DNA of 64,000 bases from C7867-006 sp964453075 (GTDB lineage: Bacteria; Patescibacteriota; Minisyncoccia; Phycocordibacterales; DATDWN01), in assembly GCA_964453075.1 (NCBI GenBank), contig CAYVNM010000002.1, forward strand, positions 22,402-86,401, given 5' to 3'. Position numbers and translations under genes: made by a program. Shown in pieces: positions 16,196-24,525 of the stretch; position 1 is the stretch's first letter; each line of letters opens with the position of its first letter. Under the pieces are notes generated by a model. The model was given only the letters and a program-made list of their open reading frames with translations, was not told the DNA's origin and did no database searches.

Positions 16196-16245
16196 TTGTT
16201 TTTGTATTATATCCGGGCAGTATCTCCCCTATAGTTAGGGTTGAC

Positions 16246-16431
16246 TTACCAAGACGACTTTTTAATTCCGGGAATTTTCCCTTCATTGGCTAGTTCTCGG
16301 AAGCAGATTCGGCAGAGACCAAAGTCTCTCATAAATCCACGTCCTCGTCCACATTTAAAACATCGATTAGTAGCCCGAGTACTGAATTTCGGTTTTTTTG
16401 CTGCTCGTGCTTTTACTGATGTTTTTGCCAT
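16246..16431 (-). CDS. rpsN: ribosomal protein uS14, zinc-binding type
   Basis: 61 residues from the ATG at 16431 (MAKTSVKARAAKKPKFSTRATNRCFKCGRGRGFMRDFGLCRICFRELANEGKIPGIKKSSW). Two CxxC pairs bind zinc. Length equals the usual type-Z S14. A longer frame upstream to 16533 has no conserved sequence. An inserted GC-rich gene separates it from rplE. Confidence 0.96.
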   Translation of the reverse strand: MAKTSVKARAAKKPKFSTRATNRCFKCGRGRGFMRDFGLCRICFRELANEGKIPGIKKSSW

Positions 16432-16511
16432 ATTTAAATAAAAAAGCTCTTTAAAGCTCGGGTTCATACTAGCAATTAAGCCTTTTAAAGTCAACATGCT
16501 GTTTTCATGTA

Positions 16512-16546
16512 CGAAAAACTGGCACACCCCCAAGGGAATGTGCCAG
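16512..16546 (-). terminator. terminator of orphan gene 16609-17151
   Basis: CTGGCACA/TGTGCCAG stem then TTTTTCGTAC on minus. The TTTTTCGTA tail also follows the hairpins ending the transcripts at 40343, 43967 and 50265. A second hairpin CGAGAGA/TCTCTCG sits just upstream (16547-16567). Confidence 0.8.
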
Positions 16547-16608
16547 GCGAGAGATTGGTTTCTCTCGAGAACTTGCCGGGGTTACGCCCGACGCGTGTAC
16601 TTGTTGGG

Positions 16609-17151
16609 CTAGCCGATTAGCTTATTCAGGACCGCCGCCCAGTCCTTAGACTCAGCCTTCCGACCAGCATCCTGGAAAAATCGCAGGACGGCACCGTTCG
16701 CGAAGCGGAATGAATCACGTATTCTGGATGATTCCTCCAGAATAGACCCTTCCGCATTCTGGTGATGGTGGTTGGAGAAAACCACCGCCACAAACCTGGT
16801 CCCAGCTGCTATTGCCGACAGGGCAAGCTGGTAACCCACCAACTTCTCAGTGCCCCAGTCCGAATTGTGATAAAATCCATCAAATGGCATCATGCCGTCC
16901 GACAACACGACATCCCACGGAACACCAGCACTGAAATCCTCGTAATGCTTGTTGCTCCAGGACGAATAGCTGCCAATCGAACGACCTGCCGTGAGATTGG
17001 CAACCTTGCGGTTCTCCACCGAATCTCCCCGACTAATGAGCATGTTGCCCATGTCGTAACTTGCAGTGGTGAACACGTCGTGTGACCCCCCCAATTGGGC
17101 GATGGCCCCATCGAGGTTTTCCTGCCGATCGTCAATAACCAAGATCTTCAT
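16609..17151 (-). CDS. GC-rich orphan gene: receiver-like (CheY-fold) protein
   Basis: 180 residues from the ATG at 17151, fixed by the SD AAGGAG 6 nt upstream. MKILVIDDRQENLDGAIAQLGG has the receiver-domain acidic pair, and DVVLSDGMMP has the candidate phospho-acceptor aspartate at about residue 80. The usual conserved lysine near the end is not seen. There is a His-rich FSNHHHQNAE segment. No output domain and no kinase is nearby. It interrupts the spc operon between rplE and rpsN with its own promoter and terminator, and codon use is much richer in G+C than the ribosomal genes. Function unknown; signal-independent use of the fold is possible. Confidence 0.8.
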   Translation of the reverse strand: MKILVIDDRQENLDGAIAQLGGSHDVFTTASYDMGNMLISRGDSVENRKVANLTAGRSIGSYSSWSNKHYEDFSAGVPWDVVLSDGMMPFDGFYHNSDWGTEKLVGYQLALSAIAAGTRFVAVVFSNHHHQNAEGSILEESSRIRDSFRFANGAVLRFFQDAGRKAESKDWAAVLNKLIG

Positions 17152-17207
17152 GGTAGCTCCTTGGCCCCTAGGGCCGGAAAAAGTGGTTGTCAAACTGTCC
17201 ACCTAAA

Positions 17208-17236
17208 ATTATACACCTATTTAATCTCTTTGTCAA
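17208..17236 (-). promoter_or_regulatory. promoter and leader of orphan gene 16609-17151
   Basis: TTGACA (17231-17236), 17-nt spacer ending in AGGTG, TATAAT (17208-17213). The spacer end and the leader ACAGTTTGACAAC-ACTT are shared with the orphan at 44079-44507, and the upstream GGCAAAAAC-ATTGACA with the one at 50265-50717. Confidence 0.85.
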
Positions 17237-17267
17237 TTGTTTTTGCCGATACCCACCCTCTAAACAG

Positions 17268-17325
17268 CAAAATAGCCCTATATTTAGGGCTATTTTTGCA
17301 AAATCCAAGGGGAGTCCTTGGATTT
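17268..17325 (-). terminator. paired palindromes between rplE and the inserted gene
   Basis: AAATCCAAGG-GGAGT-CCTTGGATTT (17301-17325) directly follows rplE, and AAAATAGCCC/GGGCTATTTT (17268-17299 region) follows it. Both are plausible terminators. The first palindrome recurs at 50887-50911 with its loop in the opposite orientation. Confidence 0.65.
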
Positions 17326-17338
17326 TAGTAATTTTCTG

Positions 17339-17944
17339 TTATTTCTTTATATTCCAGCCTTTCTTTTTTGCCTTTGGAGCTTCTGTCTTTGCAACTGTTG
17401 TCTCTGTACCTGGTTTTTTGAATGGGAAACCTAGATGAGCCAGGAAACTTCTAGTTTGTGCCGCATCATGAACGTTTGTAACGATAGTTATTGCAATACC
17501 AAATATGTCTTTCAAATCCTCGTCTGATGACTCTGGGAAAATGGTATTCTCTCGAACACCTAGAGTGTAGTTACCCATTTCATCAACACCTGTTGTTGGT
17601 ATACCTCTGAAGTCTTTTGTTCTAGGAAGAGCAATGTTTATAAGTCTGTCTAGGAAATCATACATCCTGTCTCCTCTCAAAGTTACTTGCATGCCAACAG
17701 TATCCCCCTCTCGCACCTTGAATGCTGCAACTGATTGCTTTGCTCCCTTTCTAGCTGGTTTTTGTCCTGTGATTTTTGAAAGTCTATCTGCAATAAGTTC
17801 AATTTTCTTTTTGTCTTTTACTGAACCAACACCAGAAGAAACAACCACCTTTAGGATCTTTGGTGCTTGCATAGCATTCTTATAACCAAACTCTGATTTC
17901 ATGGCAGTAAAGGCTTCTTTTGTTTTTTCTTTGATGTTTTTCAT
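17339..17944 (-). CDS. rplE: ribosomal protein uL5
   Basis: 201 residues. Contains KVVVSSGVGSVKDKKKIELIADRLSKITGQKPARKGAKQSVAAFKVREG and the FRGIPTTGVDEMGNYTLGVREN segment. Normal L5 is ~180 residues; here a basic tail (VAKTEAPKAKKKGWNIKK) extends it. Central protuberance protein binding 5S rRNA. Confidence 0.96.
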   Translation of the reverse strand: MKNIKEKTKEAFTAMKSEFGYKNAMQAPKILKVVVSSGVGSVKDKKKIELIADRLSKITGQKPARKGAKQSVAAFKVREGDTVGMQVTLRGDRMYDFLDRLINIALPRTKDFRGIPTTGVDEMGNYTLGVRENTIFPESSDEDLKDIFGIAITIVTNVHDAAQTRSFLAHLGFPFKKPGTETTVAKTEAPKAKKKGWNIKK

Positions 17945-17963
17945 AAATTTATTTCAGTATTCT

Positions 17964-18182
17964 TTATTTTGCTTTCTTCACATTTGAAACATGAATAGGC
18001 ATAGTCTTATCAATGATTTGTCCTTTCTCACCGCTCTTTCGTGCTTTTTGGTGCACCTTAAGTACATTAACACCGGAAACAATGACTTTGTTTTCTTGTG
18101 GAATTGATTTGGTCACTGTTCCTGTCTTACCCTTATCTTTTCCTGTAAGCACTATTACTTTGTCGTCTTTTTTGATATGCAT
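17964..18182 (-). CDS. rplX: ribosomal protein uL24
   Basis: 72 residues with the KOW motif DDKVIVLTGKDKGKTGTVTKSIPQENKVIVSGVNV. Shorter at the C-terminus than the ~100-residue family norm. The E2 element separates it from rplN. Confidence 0.94.
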   Translation of the reverse strand: MHIKKDDKVIVLTGKDKGKTGTVTKSIPQENKVIVSGVNVLKVHQKARKSGEKGQIIDKTMPIHVSNVKKAK

Positions 18183-18213
18183 GTTTTTATTTTATATTTT
18201 GCTACGTTATCAC

Positions 18214-18337
18214 AAACTTTCAAATTTGGCCAAGGTCGCGTATAAAATTTGAAAAAGAATGGGAGCCTACCTCTGTGCGTAGGTGACCATTATTCTTCAG
18301 ATTTTAGACGATGAGATTGGTCATAATTTGGAAGTTT
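18214..18337 (-). repeat. family E structured element (copy E2)
   Basis: Outer arms AAACTTTCAAATTTGGCCAA (18214-18233) and TTGGTCATAATTTGGAAGTTT (18317-18337) pair. The interior has the mid stem AAGAATGG/CCATTATTCTT and apical stem CCTAC/GTAGG, framed by GAG and TGA. The right arm runs into the rplN stop codon. Confidence 0.7.
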
Positions 18338-18708
18338 TAAACAACCTCTGGGGCGAGAGAGATAATCTTTTGGTAACCTACCTCTCCTAGCTCTCGTGGT
18401 ATCGGTCCGAATATACGCCCAGCAACTGGTTCTAGTTTTTCTTTCATAACAATAACCACTGCGTTCTCATCAAATCTTATATAAGAACCGTCTTTTCTTC
18501 GGAAAGGAGCTCGTTGTCTCACAACTACTGCATATAAAACATCTTTCTTTTTTGTAGTTTTTCTTGGTTCTGCTTTTTGTACTGAAATAACAACTAGTTC
18601 ACCGATACTAGCATATCTCTTTTTTGAACTTCCTAACACCTTGAAAACTCGTCCGATCTTTCCTCCGGAGTTGTCAGCTATTTTTACAATTGATTGTGGT
18701 TGGATCAT
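18337..18708 (-). CDS. rplN: ribosomal protein uL14
   Basis: 123 residues. MIQPQSIVKIADNSGGKIGRVFKVLG and RIFGPIPRELGEVGYQKIISLAPEVV are diagnostic. Its stop codon overlaps the outer helix of element E2. Confidence 0.97.
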   Translation of the reverse strand: MIQPQSIVKIADNSGGKIGRVFKVLGSSKKRYASIGELVVISVQKAEPRKTTKKKDVLYAVVVRQRAPFRRKDGSYIRFDENAVVIVMKEKLEPVAGRIFGPIPRELGEVGYQKIISLAPEVV

Positions 18709-18726
18709 GGCGGTTTATATATTTGA

Positions 18727-18993
18727 TTAAACTAATTTGAAATTTTTGTCTTTGGAAATCGGCGCACATTCAACAATAGTAACTCTGTCACCTACTTTCT
18801 TTGTGTTACCTTTGTCGTCTGCTTTGAACTTCTTGTCCCGAGATATGTATTTATCATATTTAGGGTGTTTAACAAAACGACTGACTTTAACAACGATAGT
18901 GTCTTTCATTTTGTCAGAAGTTACAACACCAACCATGGTCTTGCGACCAGATTTTGTTGTGTTATTTGTTTTTTTATCTTTCATGTTTTCCAT
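18727..18993 (-). CDS. rpsQ: ribosomal protein uS17
   Basis: 88 residues. KTMVGVVTSDKMKDTIVVKVSRFVKHPKYDKYISRDKKFKADD... and VGDRVTIVECAPISKDKNFKLV. A short polar N-terminal extension precedes the core. Confidence 0.95.
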   Translation of the reverse strand: MENMKDKKTNNTTKSGRKTMVGVVTSDKMKDTIVVKVSRFVKHPKYDKYISRDKKFKADDKGNTKKVGDRVTIVECAPISKDKNFKLV

Positions 18994-19004
18994 ATTTGTT
19001 TAAA

Positions 19005-19190
19005 TTATTTCTTTTTGTTTAGAAGAGTAAATATTCTTGCAATATCTTTTCTTAGGATATTACCATCCTTAACATTTCGAACATTACTACCTGCCACAGA
19101 AAAACGAAAGTTGCGCAAAGCAAGCTTCTTTTCAGATATAAGCGCTTTTAGTTCAGCTGTATTCTTCTTTAATAAATCTTTCATGTTCAT
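19005..19190 (-). CDS. rpmC: ribosomal protein uL29
   Basis: 61 residues, helical hairpin MNMKDLLKKNTAELKALISEKKLALRNFRFSVAGSNVRNVKDGNILRKDIARIFTLLNKKK. Fits L29 by position between rplP and rpsQ and by the KDIARI-T end. Confidence 0.93.
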   Translation of the reverse strand: MNMKDLLKKNTAELKALISEKKLALRNFRFSVAGSNVRNVKDGNILRKDIARIFTLLNKKK

Positions 19191-19192
19191 GT

Positions 19193-19609
19193 TTATTTTG
19201 CGATTATTTTGGTCTTAAGAGGAAGTTTCGTTCCGGCCTTTCGCAAAGCCTCTCTTGCTACTGCATCTGTAACACCGTCCACCTCAAAAATAATTCTGCC
19301 TGGTTTAACTGGAGCGCAGTATCCAAAAAGATCACCCTTACCCTTTCCAAGCTTTACTTCAGCTGGTTTTTTTGTAAGAGGCATATCTGGAAAAATTCTG
19401 ATCCAAATTTTACCTGTCTTACCCACTGCACGAGACAAAGCTTTTCTGGCAGCTTCAATCTGGTTTGACATTATACGAGCTCCCTCCTGAGCCTTAATTG
19501 CATGAGAACCAAAAGATATAGTTGCTCCGCGAGAAGCCACCCCAACCTTATTGGCGTTCTTTCGCATTGTATGCCATTTTCTGTACTTAACTTTTTTAGG
19601 TAACAACAT
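19193..19609 (-). CDS. rplP: ribosomal protein uL16
   Basis: 138 residues. MLLPKKVKYRKWHTMRKN, SFGSHAIKAQEGARIMSNQIEAARKALSR and KLGKGKGDLFGYCAPVKPGRIIFEVDGV are diagnostic. Lies at the A-site tRNA elbow. Confidence 0.97.
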   Translation of the reverse strand: MLLPKKVKYRKWHTMRKNANKVGVASRGATISFGSHAIKAQEGARIMSNQIEAARKALSRAVGKTGKIWIRIFPDMPLTKKPAEVKLGKGKGDLFGYCAPVKPGRIIFEVDGVTDAVAREALRKAGTKLPLKTKIIAK

Positions 19610-19618
19610 GGTAGTATT

Positions 19619-20275
19619 TTATTTTTTGAAAATCTCTCCTTTGTATATCCAGACCTTTATACCGATTCCTCCGTACGGAAGTCTTGCTTCGTATTTTGAA
19701 AAATCTACGTCAGCCCTAAATGTCTGAAGTGGAATTCGTCCTCTCTTGATTTTCTCTTGTCGTGCCATTGAAGCACCACCAAGTCTTCCTGAAAGTTCAA
19801 TTTTCACCCCCAAAACATCTCGATTGGCCATAACCTTCTCAACCATTTGTTTTGTAACTCTCCTAAAAGGAAGTCTTTTTTCCAAACCATCGGCAATCAT
19901 TTGTGCAACAATAGTTGCGTTTGATTCTGGTGATTTTACTTCTTTAATATCAATCTTTACTTCCCCACCAGAAGAAAGTTTGTTTTTCTCAATAAATTTC
20001 AAAATATCATTTTTTAGTTTAACAGCTCCATCACCTGATCTTCCGATAATCATACCAGGTCTTGATGTTTCTATTATGATACGTAGGATTTTTTCCCCTC
20101 TTTCCATTTCCACATTGCTTACATACATACCTCTAAGTTTTTTCTCAAGAAAAACTCTTAGCAAAACATCGCTTTTTAGAAATTCTTTGTATTTATTCTT
20201 CACTCCAAACCAGCGAGATTTCCAGTCTCTTACTATACCTAGTCTATGTGAATATGGGTGAACAGTATGTGTCAT
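19619..20275 (-). CDS. rpsC: ribosomal protein uS3
   Basis: 218 residues. MTHTVHPYSHRLGIVRDWKSRWF, the KH-type RPGMIIGRSGDGAVKLKNDI and the C-domain ELSGRLGGASMARQEKIKRGRIPLQTFRADVDFSKYEA. Part of the mRNA entry tunnel. Confidence 0.97.
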   Translation of the reverse strand: MTHTVHPYSHRLGIVRDWKSRWFGVKNKYKEFLKSDVLLRVFLEKKLRGMYVSNVEMERGEKILRIIIETSRPGMIIGRSGDGAVKLKNDILKFIEKNKLSSGGEVKIDIKEVKSPESNATIVAQMIADGLEKRLPFRRVTKQMVEKVMANRDVLGVKIELSGRLGGASMARQEKIKRGRIPLQTFRADVDFSKYEARLPYGGIGIKVWIYKGEIFKK

Positions 20276-20276
20276 G

Positions 20277-20711
20277 TTATTTTTTTGATTTTACTGCTTT
20301 TTTTGTTGTCTTTGGTTTTTTTGCTGATTCCACTACAACCTCTTCTTTCTCAATTTTTACTTTTTTGTTTTTCTTTTCTTTTGCTTCTCCAAGTTCTACA
20401 AATATTGCGCTTGTTCTCTTTCGTATTGGGTGTGCAGAACCACGAGCAGCAGGAAGTCTTCTGTACATTATTTTCCCACTATCTACTTTTATGGTCTTAA
20501 TAACAAGGTTTTCTGTTGGAATATCTAATGTCTTGGCATTTGCTAATGCTGATTCTATAAGTTTTCTTATTGGAAGACTTGCTTTCTTAGCTGTAAATTC
20601 AAGATTCACCAAAGCTTCAGCAACTTTTTTACCTCTTACTGCGTTAGCAACCATTCGCATTTTGCGAGGAGCTTGTCTAAAATTAGATAATGTTGCGTGT
20701 GCTGTGGCCAT
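20277..20711 (-). CDS. rplV: ribosomal protein uL22
   Basis: 144 residues. The core NFRQAPRKMRMVANAVRGKKVAEALVNLEFTAKKASLPIRKLIESALANA...YRRLPAARGSAHPIRKRTSAIFVEL is followed by a ~30-residue lysine-rich tail (KKNKKVKIEKEEVVVESAKKPKTTKKAVKSKK). Lines the exit tunnel. Confidence 0.96.
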   Translation of the reverse strand: MATAHATLSNFRQAPRKMRMVANAVRGKKVAEALVNLEFTAKKASLPIRKLIESALANAKTLDIPTENLVIKTIKVDSGKIMYRRLPAARGSAHPIRKRTSAIFVELGEAKEKKNKKVKIEKEEVVVESAKKPKTTKKAVKSKK

Positions 20712-20717
20712 GATATT

Positions 20718-21059
20718 TTATTTTTTAGCTGCAGGAGCTGCTTTGGCTGCTTGAGCACTAGCAATCTCGCTTTCTTTTTTCTTTTGCTCCAACTCCTTCT
20801 GCATCTTACCTCCGTGTTTAATGAATTTCTTTGTAGGAGAAAACTCACCAAGTCTGTGACCTACCATGTCCTCGTTTACTGAAACCTCTATGTGAGTCTT
20901 GCCGTTGTGGACACCAAAAATAAAACCTACCATCTCAGGAGAGATCACGCAGGCTCTTGACCATGTTTTAATAACCCCAGTTTCACTAGATTTTTTACCC
21001 TCAATTTTCTTTAGTAATCTTGGGTCAACGTATAGGCCCTTTTTTGATGATCGTGTCAT
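20718..21059 (-). CDS. rpsS: ribosomal protein uS19
   Basis: 113 residues. MTRSSKKGLYVDPRLLKKIEG... and HNGKTHIEVSVNEDMVGHRLGEFSPTKKF are conserved; a charged/Ala-rich tail extends the usual ~92 residues. It is first in its transcript because an inserted orphan gene separates it from rplB. It has its own promoter (21161-21189). Confidence 0.96.
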   Translation of the reverse strand: MTRSSKKGLYVDPRLLKKIEGKKSSETGVIKTWSRACVISPEMVGFIFGVHNGKTHIEVSVNEDMVGHRLGEFSPTKKFIKHGGKMQKELEQKKKESEIASAQAAKAAPAAKK

Positions 21060-21160
21060 ATTTTAATTTGTCCAAAACAAAAACCACATTGTTAGTGGTA
21101 CTTGACGCTTCTAATACCGCAAACAAGAATGTATAAAGCTCATAGCCTTATGTGGCGTTT

Positions 21161-21189
21161 ATACTATACAAAACACCCAATAATGTCAA
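21161..21189 (-). promoter_or_regulatory. promoter of the rpsS-rplV-rpsC... operon
   Basis: TTGACA (21184-21189), 17-nt spacer, TAGTAT (21161-21166). The -10 TAGTAT also occurs before rplC and fusA. The leader to rpsS is ~95 nt. Confidence 0.7.
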
Positions 21190-21202
21190 CAGATACGATG
21201 AA

Positions 21203-21223
21203 GGGCGACCACATTGGTCGCCC
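21203..21223 (-). terminator. hairpin behind orphan gene 21252-21563
   Basis: GGGCGACC/GGTCGCCC stem; no strong T-run on minus, so only a moderate terminator call. Confidence 0.55.
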
Positions 21224-21251
21224 CCGTTAGATCCAACTATCACTAATTGGA

Positions 21252-21563
21252 CTACCCACCATCTCCACCAGAGTTCGCAAGCTCTTCCTGCTTCTTCTGG
21301 TAGTACTCCCAAGCCTGCTCCACGGAGGCCATGATTGACAAGATGTCTGGTGAGGTACTCACCACCACTGACATCATAGAGACATCGATGAGATTCCTTA
21401 GAAGTTTATTCTCATCGACTGAATCATTCGCTGAAATACCCAGACCTTCTTCATGTGCATATTTGACCGCTAACCCCCAGTAGCGATTGTAAACCACCGG
21501 CCCCTCTCGTTGAATCCGTGTCACCACACGCCAGAACTTTGTGATAAACTCCGACTTTTTCAC
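21252..21563 (-). CDS. GC-rich orphan gene (103 aa), GTG start
   Basis: The start is GTG at 21563, 7 nt after AAGGAG in CTCAAGGAGTGGTTCAGTG. The frame is open to 21701, but that part encodes a terminator hairpin (21642-21669) and a promoter, not protein. The product begins (M)KKSEFITKFWRVVTRIQREGPVVYNRYWGLAVKYAHEEG and ends in a Gly-rich tail. It is helical, with no recognised domain. A likely promoter, TTGACG-N16-TAGAGT, lies around 21608-21635. It splits rplB from rpsS in the S10 operon. Confidence 0.75.
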   Translation of the reverse strand: MKKSEFITKFWRVVTRIQREGPVVYNRYWGLAVKYAHEEGLGISANDSVDENKLLRNLIDVSMMSVVVSTSPDILSIMASVEQAWEYYQKKQEELANSGGDGG

Positions 21564-21641
21564 TGAACCACTCCTTGAGAGCTGGCAGAATTGCCGTCTG
21601 GCCCCAACTCTACGCTTTTTAGACAAAACGTCAATGTTAAC

Positions 21642-21669
21642 AAAAACACCACTCGAGTGAGTGGTGTTT
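21642..21669 (-). terminator. terminator of the rplC-rplB transcript
   Basis: AAACACCACTC-gagt-GAGTGGTGTTT followed on minus by TTTTTGTT. It stands beyond element F1. Confidence 0.85.
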
Positions 21670-21672
21670 ACA

Positions 21673-21834
21673 GTTTGGCGAATTGTATCTTCGAGAAACA
21701 TCCGCAGGCGCTGAGCTTGGTGTTGTCAACGACCCTGAGTGAAACGAGGGGTTCTTGACGACGAAGCGCCGAGGACAGAACAAGGCTCCCGCTGGAGGAG
21801 CCTTGTGTTTTTGAGAAGATACAATTCGCCAAAC
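21673..21834. repeat. family F structured element (copy F1)
   Basis: Perfect 20-bp outer arms (21673-21692 and 21815-21834, GTTTGGCGAA.../...TTCGCCAAAC). Inside are stem GGCGCT/AGCGCC, a conserved core at 21719-21762 (motifs GGTGTTGTCA, GAGTGAAACGAGG, TCTTGAC) and a GGCTCC/GGAGCC hairpin with a plus-strand TTTTT. The core matches F2 at 62821-62864. It ends 4 nt before the rplB stop codon. Confidence 0.75.
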
Positions 21835-21838
21835 AGGA

Positions 21839-22681
21839 TTACTTTCGCTTTCCTACCTTTCGGCGAGAAACAATGAATTTATTTGAGTATTTCTTAGGAG
21901 TTCTTGATTTCTGTCCTTTTCCTGTTGGTTTACCATAAACAGATATAGCTCTCTTGCGTCCTCGTCCTTGTACACCCTCACCTCCTCCGTATGGGTGATC
22001 AACTGGGTTTTGTGCTGTACCTCTAACTGTAGGACGAATACCAAGCCATCGTGAACGACCAGCTTTACCGAAGTTTACTAGTCTTGTTTCGTTGTTTGAT
22101 ACTTCACCTATACTTGCATATGCTGTTTCTTTTATTTTTCTGACCTCAGTTGAAGGCATTTTTACATCTACATAACCAGCATCCTTTGCAATAACTTCTA
22201 TATAGTTACCAGCTGAACGAGCGAGCTTTGCTCCTCCAAGAGGCTTTACTTCAACATTGTATACAAATGTTCCTATAACTATGTTTTTCAAAGGAAGTCT
22301 GTTTCCTGGCTTCTGCTCTACATTCTCTCCGGTAACACAAACATCTCCCACTTTTACAGAACGAGGAAGAAGTACATACCTCTTCTCGCCATCTCTATAT
22401 TGAGCTAGACCAATAAAACCCGCTCTGTTTGGATCATATTCTACTGTTTTTATAGTATAAGGGATATCTATTTTGTCATATTTAAAATCAATCTCTCTCC
22501 AAAGTCTCTTGTGTCCACCTCCTTTGTGACGAGTTGTTATTTTACCATGATGATTTCTTCCTACTGGTCTTTTGAAACCACGAGTAAGTGATTTTACTGG
22601 ATCATTTGAAGTAACGACACCACTATAAGAGATGTTTGACATGTGTCGGCGACTTGGAGATGTTGGTTTATACTTTTTCAT
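21839..22681 (-). CDS. rplB: ribosomal protein uL2
   Basis: 280 residues. Core RNHHGKITTRHKGGGHKRLWREIDFKYDK and the peptidyl-transferase-proximal NPVDHPYGGGEGVQGRGRKRAISVYGKPTGKGQKSR. The histidine equivalent to E. coli His229 is kept; the following HPHGGG is HPYGGG here. Confidence 0.97.
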   Translation of the reverse strand: MKKYKPTSPSRRHMSNISYSGVVTSNDPVKSLTRGFKRPVGRNHHGKITTRHKGGGHKRLWREIDFKYDKIDIPYTIKTVEYDPNRAGFIGLAQYRDGEKRYVLLPRSVKVGDVCVTGENVEQKPGNRLPLKNIVIGTFVYNVEVKPLGGAKLARSAGNYIEVIAKDAGYVDVKMPSTEVRKIKETAYASIGEVSNNETRLVNFGKAGRSRWLGIRPTVRGTAQNPVDHPYGGGEGVQGRGRKRAISVYGKPTGKGQKSRTPKKYSNKFIVSRRKVGKRK

Positions 22682-22683
22682 AA

Positions 22684-22965
22684 TTATATATTTTCTATCT
22701 TAGTTCCTTTCTTTAGATAAACATAGGCCTTCTTGTATCCTGATTTTATCCCTCTTTTACCTCTAACAAATACATTTTTTGCAGGAATTGTGGTTGTAGT
22801 TACTTTTAAGGGATCTATCTTGTATTTTTCTACAAAAGCCTTTGTTATTCCTGTTTTTGTTGATTTTGGATCAACTTCAAAAACATAAACAGACATCTCA
22901 GCTGACATTGTAGCCTTTTCTGTTATATGAGGTCGTATTAAAACGTGATTAAGGTCTTTTTTCAT
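22684..22965 (-). CDS. rplW: ribosomal protein uL23
   Basis: 93 residues: LIRPHITEKATMSAEMSVYVFEVDPKSTKTGITKAFVEKYKIDPLKVTTTTIP. Docking site for trigger factor and SRP at the tunnel exit. Confidence 0.96.
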   Translation of the reverse strand: MKKDLNHVLIRPHITEKATMSAEMSVYVFEVDPKSTKTGITKAFVEKYKIDPLKVTTTTIPAKNVFVRGKRGIKSGYKKAYVYLKKGTKIENI

Positions 22966-22966
22966 A

Positions 22967-23695
22967 TTATTTTCCTAGTTTATCTGTTATTTGTGGTAGA
23001 CCTTTTTCTGGGTTTGAAATAAGAACATATTTATATTTCATCAAATCAAGAGGGCTAACATTTCTTATCTCATCAACCTCTAGATTTCCAAAATTTCTGA
23101 AACTCTTTTCTGTTGTTGTATCCTTTGAAGAAAGAGCTATATATACTGAGTTTCTTTTCTTACTTAGCAAGTCATTGAAACCTCCAACTTTTGAAAGTGA
23201 AGACAAAACATTTTTTGCCTCTGCTGTTTTTATAGCCTTCATTGACATATCGTCAACAAACAAAACATGTCCTTTTTTGAATTTCTCAGAAAGAATCGTG
23301 TAAAGAGCTTTTGCCTTCATTTTTTTGTTTACTTTTCTATCAAAATTCTTTTCATTTCTTGGACCATGAGTAACACCTCCACCAACCCAAATAGGAGAAC
23401 GTGTAGAACCATGTCTTGCTCTTCCTGTACCCTTTTGTTGCCATGGTTTTTTTCCTCCTCCAGATACATCTCCCCTGTTTTTTGTGTGAGCTACATTGTT
23501 TCGAGCCGAAGATTCCATTGATACAACCACCTGGTGCACCAAATCTGCATTCCATTTCAAACCAAAAACTGATTCTGGCAGTGAAATTTTTCCTGATTCT
23601 TTGCCTTTTTGGTTGTATACTACAGACTCTAAAGCTACAGGAGACTGTGTCTTTTCTTTTGTTTTAATATTCTTTTTTACTTTTGTCTCTTCCAT
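22967..23695 (-). CDS. rplD: ribosomal protein uL4
   Basis: 242 residues. The loop region RNRGDVSGGGKKPWQQKGTGRARHGSTRSPIWVGGGVTHGP-type sequence is diagnostic. A ~25-residue lysine-rich N-terminal extension precedes it. Confidence 0.96.
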   Translation of the reverse strand: MEETKVKKNIKTKEKTQSPVALESVVYNQKGKESGKISLPESVFGLKWNADLVHQVVVSMESSARNNVAHTKNRGDVSGGGKKPWQQKGTGRARHGSTRSPIWVGGGVTHGPRNEKNFDRKVNKKMKAKALYTILSEKFKKGHVLFVDDMSMKAIKTAEAKNVLSSLSKVGGFNDLLSKKRNSVYIALSSKDTTTEKSFRNFGNLEVDEIRNVSPLDLMKYKYVLISNPEKGLPQITDKLGK

Positions 23696-23712
23696 GTTTT
23701 AAAAATTAGAAA

Positions 23713-24324
23713 TTATCCAATCACTTCTACTAGAGTTCCCTTTCTTCCAGCTATTGCACCTCTAACAAAAATTTCCCCTGTTTCAGGTTTTACACTGACA
23801 ACAGTTAGTCCTTTTGTAGTTATTCTGTCTCCTCCCATTCTTCCTGCCATTCTCTTGCCTTTTGCCACACGTCCACCATCACGTCCTGCACCTCCAATAG
23901 AACCGGGCTCACGCTCTGAGTGTTTTTGTCCGTGTGAACGAGGACCACCTTTGAATCCGTGTCTCTTTACTACACCCTGGAAACCTTTGCCTTTTGAGGT
24001 GCTAGAAACAACAACTGTGTCTCCTTCTGCAAAATCTGTAAGATTTATAACATCACCTACTTTCAATGTTGGCTCCTCGTCTGTTCTGAATTCTCTTAAA
24101 AATCGAAAACTGCCAGTTTTCATGTGACCTTTCTCTGGTTTGTTTATGTTCTTATCTGCTTTTTCACCAAAACCAATTTGAACAGCATTATAACCATCAG
24201 TGGCAACTGTTTTCACTTGAGTAACAACCATAGGTCCTGATTGAAGGACTGTAACTGGGTGCACCAAACCTTTTTCATCAAAGATTTGGGTCATATTAAC
24301 TTTTGTTCCTAGAATGAATTTCAT
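23713..24324 (-). CDS. rplC: ribosomal protein uL3
   Basis: 203 residues from the ATG at 24324 (MKFILGTKVNMTQIFDEKGLVHPVTVLQ). GFQGVVKRHGFKGGPRSHGQKHSEREPGSIG is the conserved loop. Upstream in-frame sequence to 24396 is leader, not L3. Confidence 0.96.
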   Translation of the reverse strand: MKFILGTKVNMTQIFDEKGLVHPVTVLQSGPMVVTQVKTVATDGYNAVQIGFGEKADKNINKPEKGHMKTGSFRFLREFRTDEEPTLKVGDVINLTDFAEGDTVVVSSTSKGKGFQGVVKRHGFKGGPRSHGQKHSEREPGSIGGAGRDGGRVAKGKRMAGRMGGDRITTKGLTVVSVKPETGEIFVRGAIAGRKGTLVEVIG

Positions 24325-24404
24325 ATAAATTTGGAGACGATTTTCGGACAGTAATGAGAAAGTATCTTCCCAACATTGCCCTTCGCTAGTCCCCACAAAA
24401 AAGT

Positions 24405-24452
24405 CGCTTTAAGCGATTTGGCTATACTAGCAGATATCCATTTTTTATTCAA
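24405..24452 (-). promoter_or_regulatory. promoter and leader hairpin of the rplC operon
   Basis: TTGAAT (24447-24452), 17-nt spacer, TAGTAT (24424-24429) on minus. A short AATCGCTTAAAGCGACTTTTTT hairpin follows at the transcript start, looking like an attenuator. Confidence 0.6.
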
Positions 24453-24472
24453 GTGTTTTAAAGATTAACAAA

Positions 24473-24525
24473 AAGACCCCACAACAGACGAGAGCGCGAG
24501 GCCTTTCTGTTGGCAGGGTCTACTA
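24473..24525 (-). terminator. terminator of orphan gene 24523-24747
   Basis: AGACCC-GCCAACAG ... CTGTTG-GGGGTCT arms followed by TTTTTG; the hairpin begins at the stop codon. Confidence 0.75.

Noticed and set aside
16609..17151. Complete two-component system
   Set aside because: Only a lone receiver-like domain; no histidine kinase or output domain nearby and the conserved lysine is not seen.
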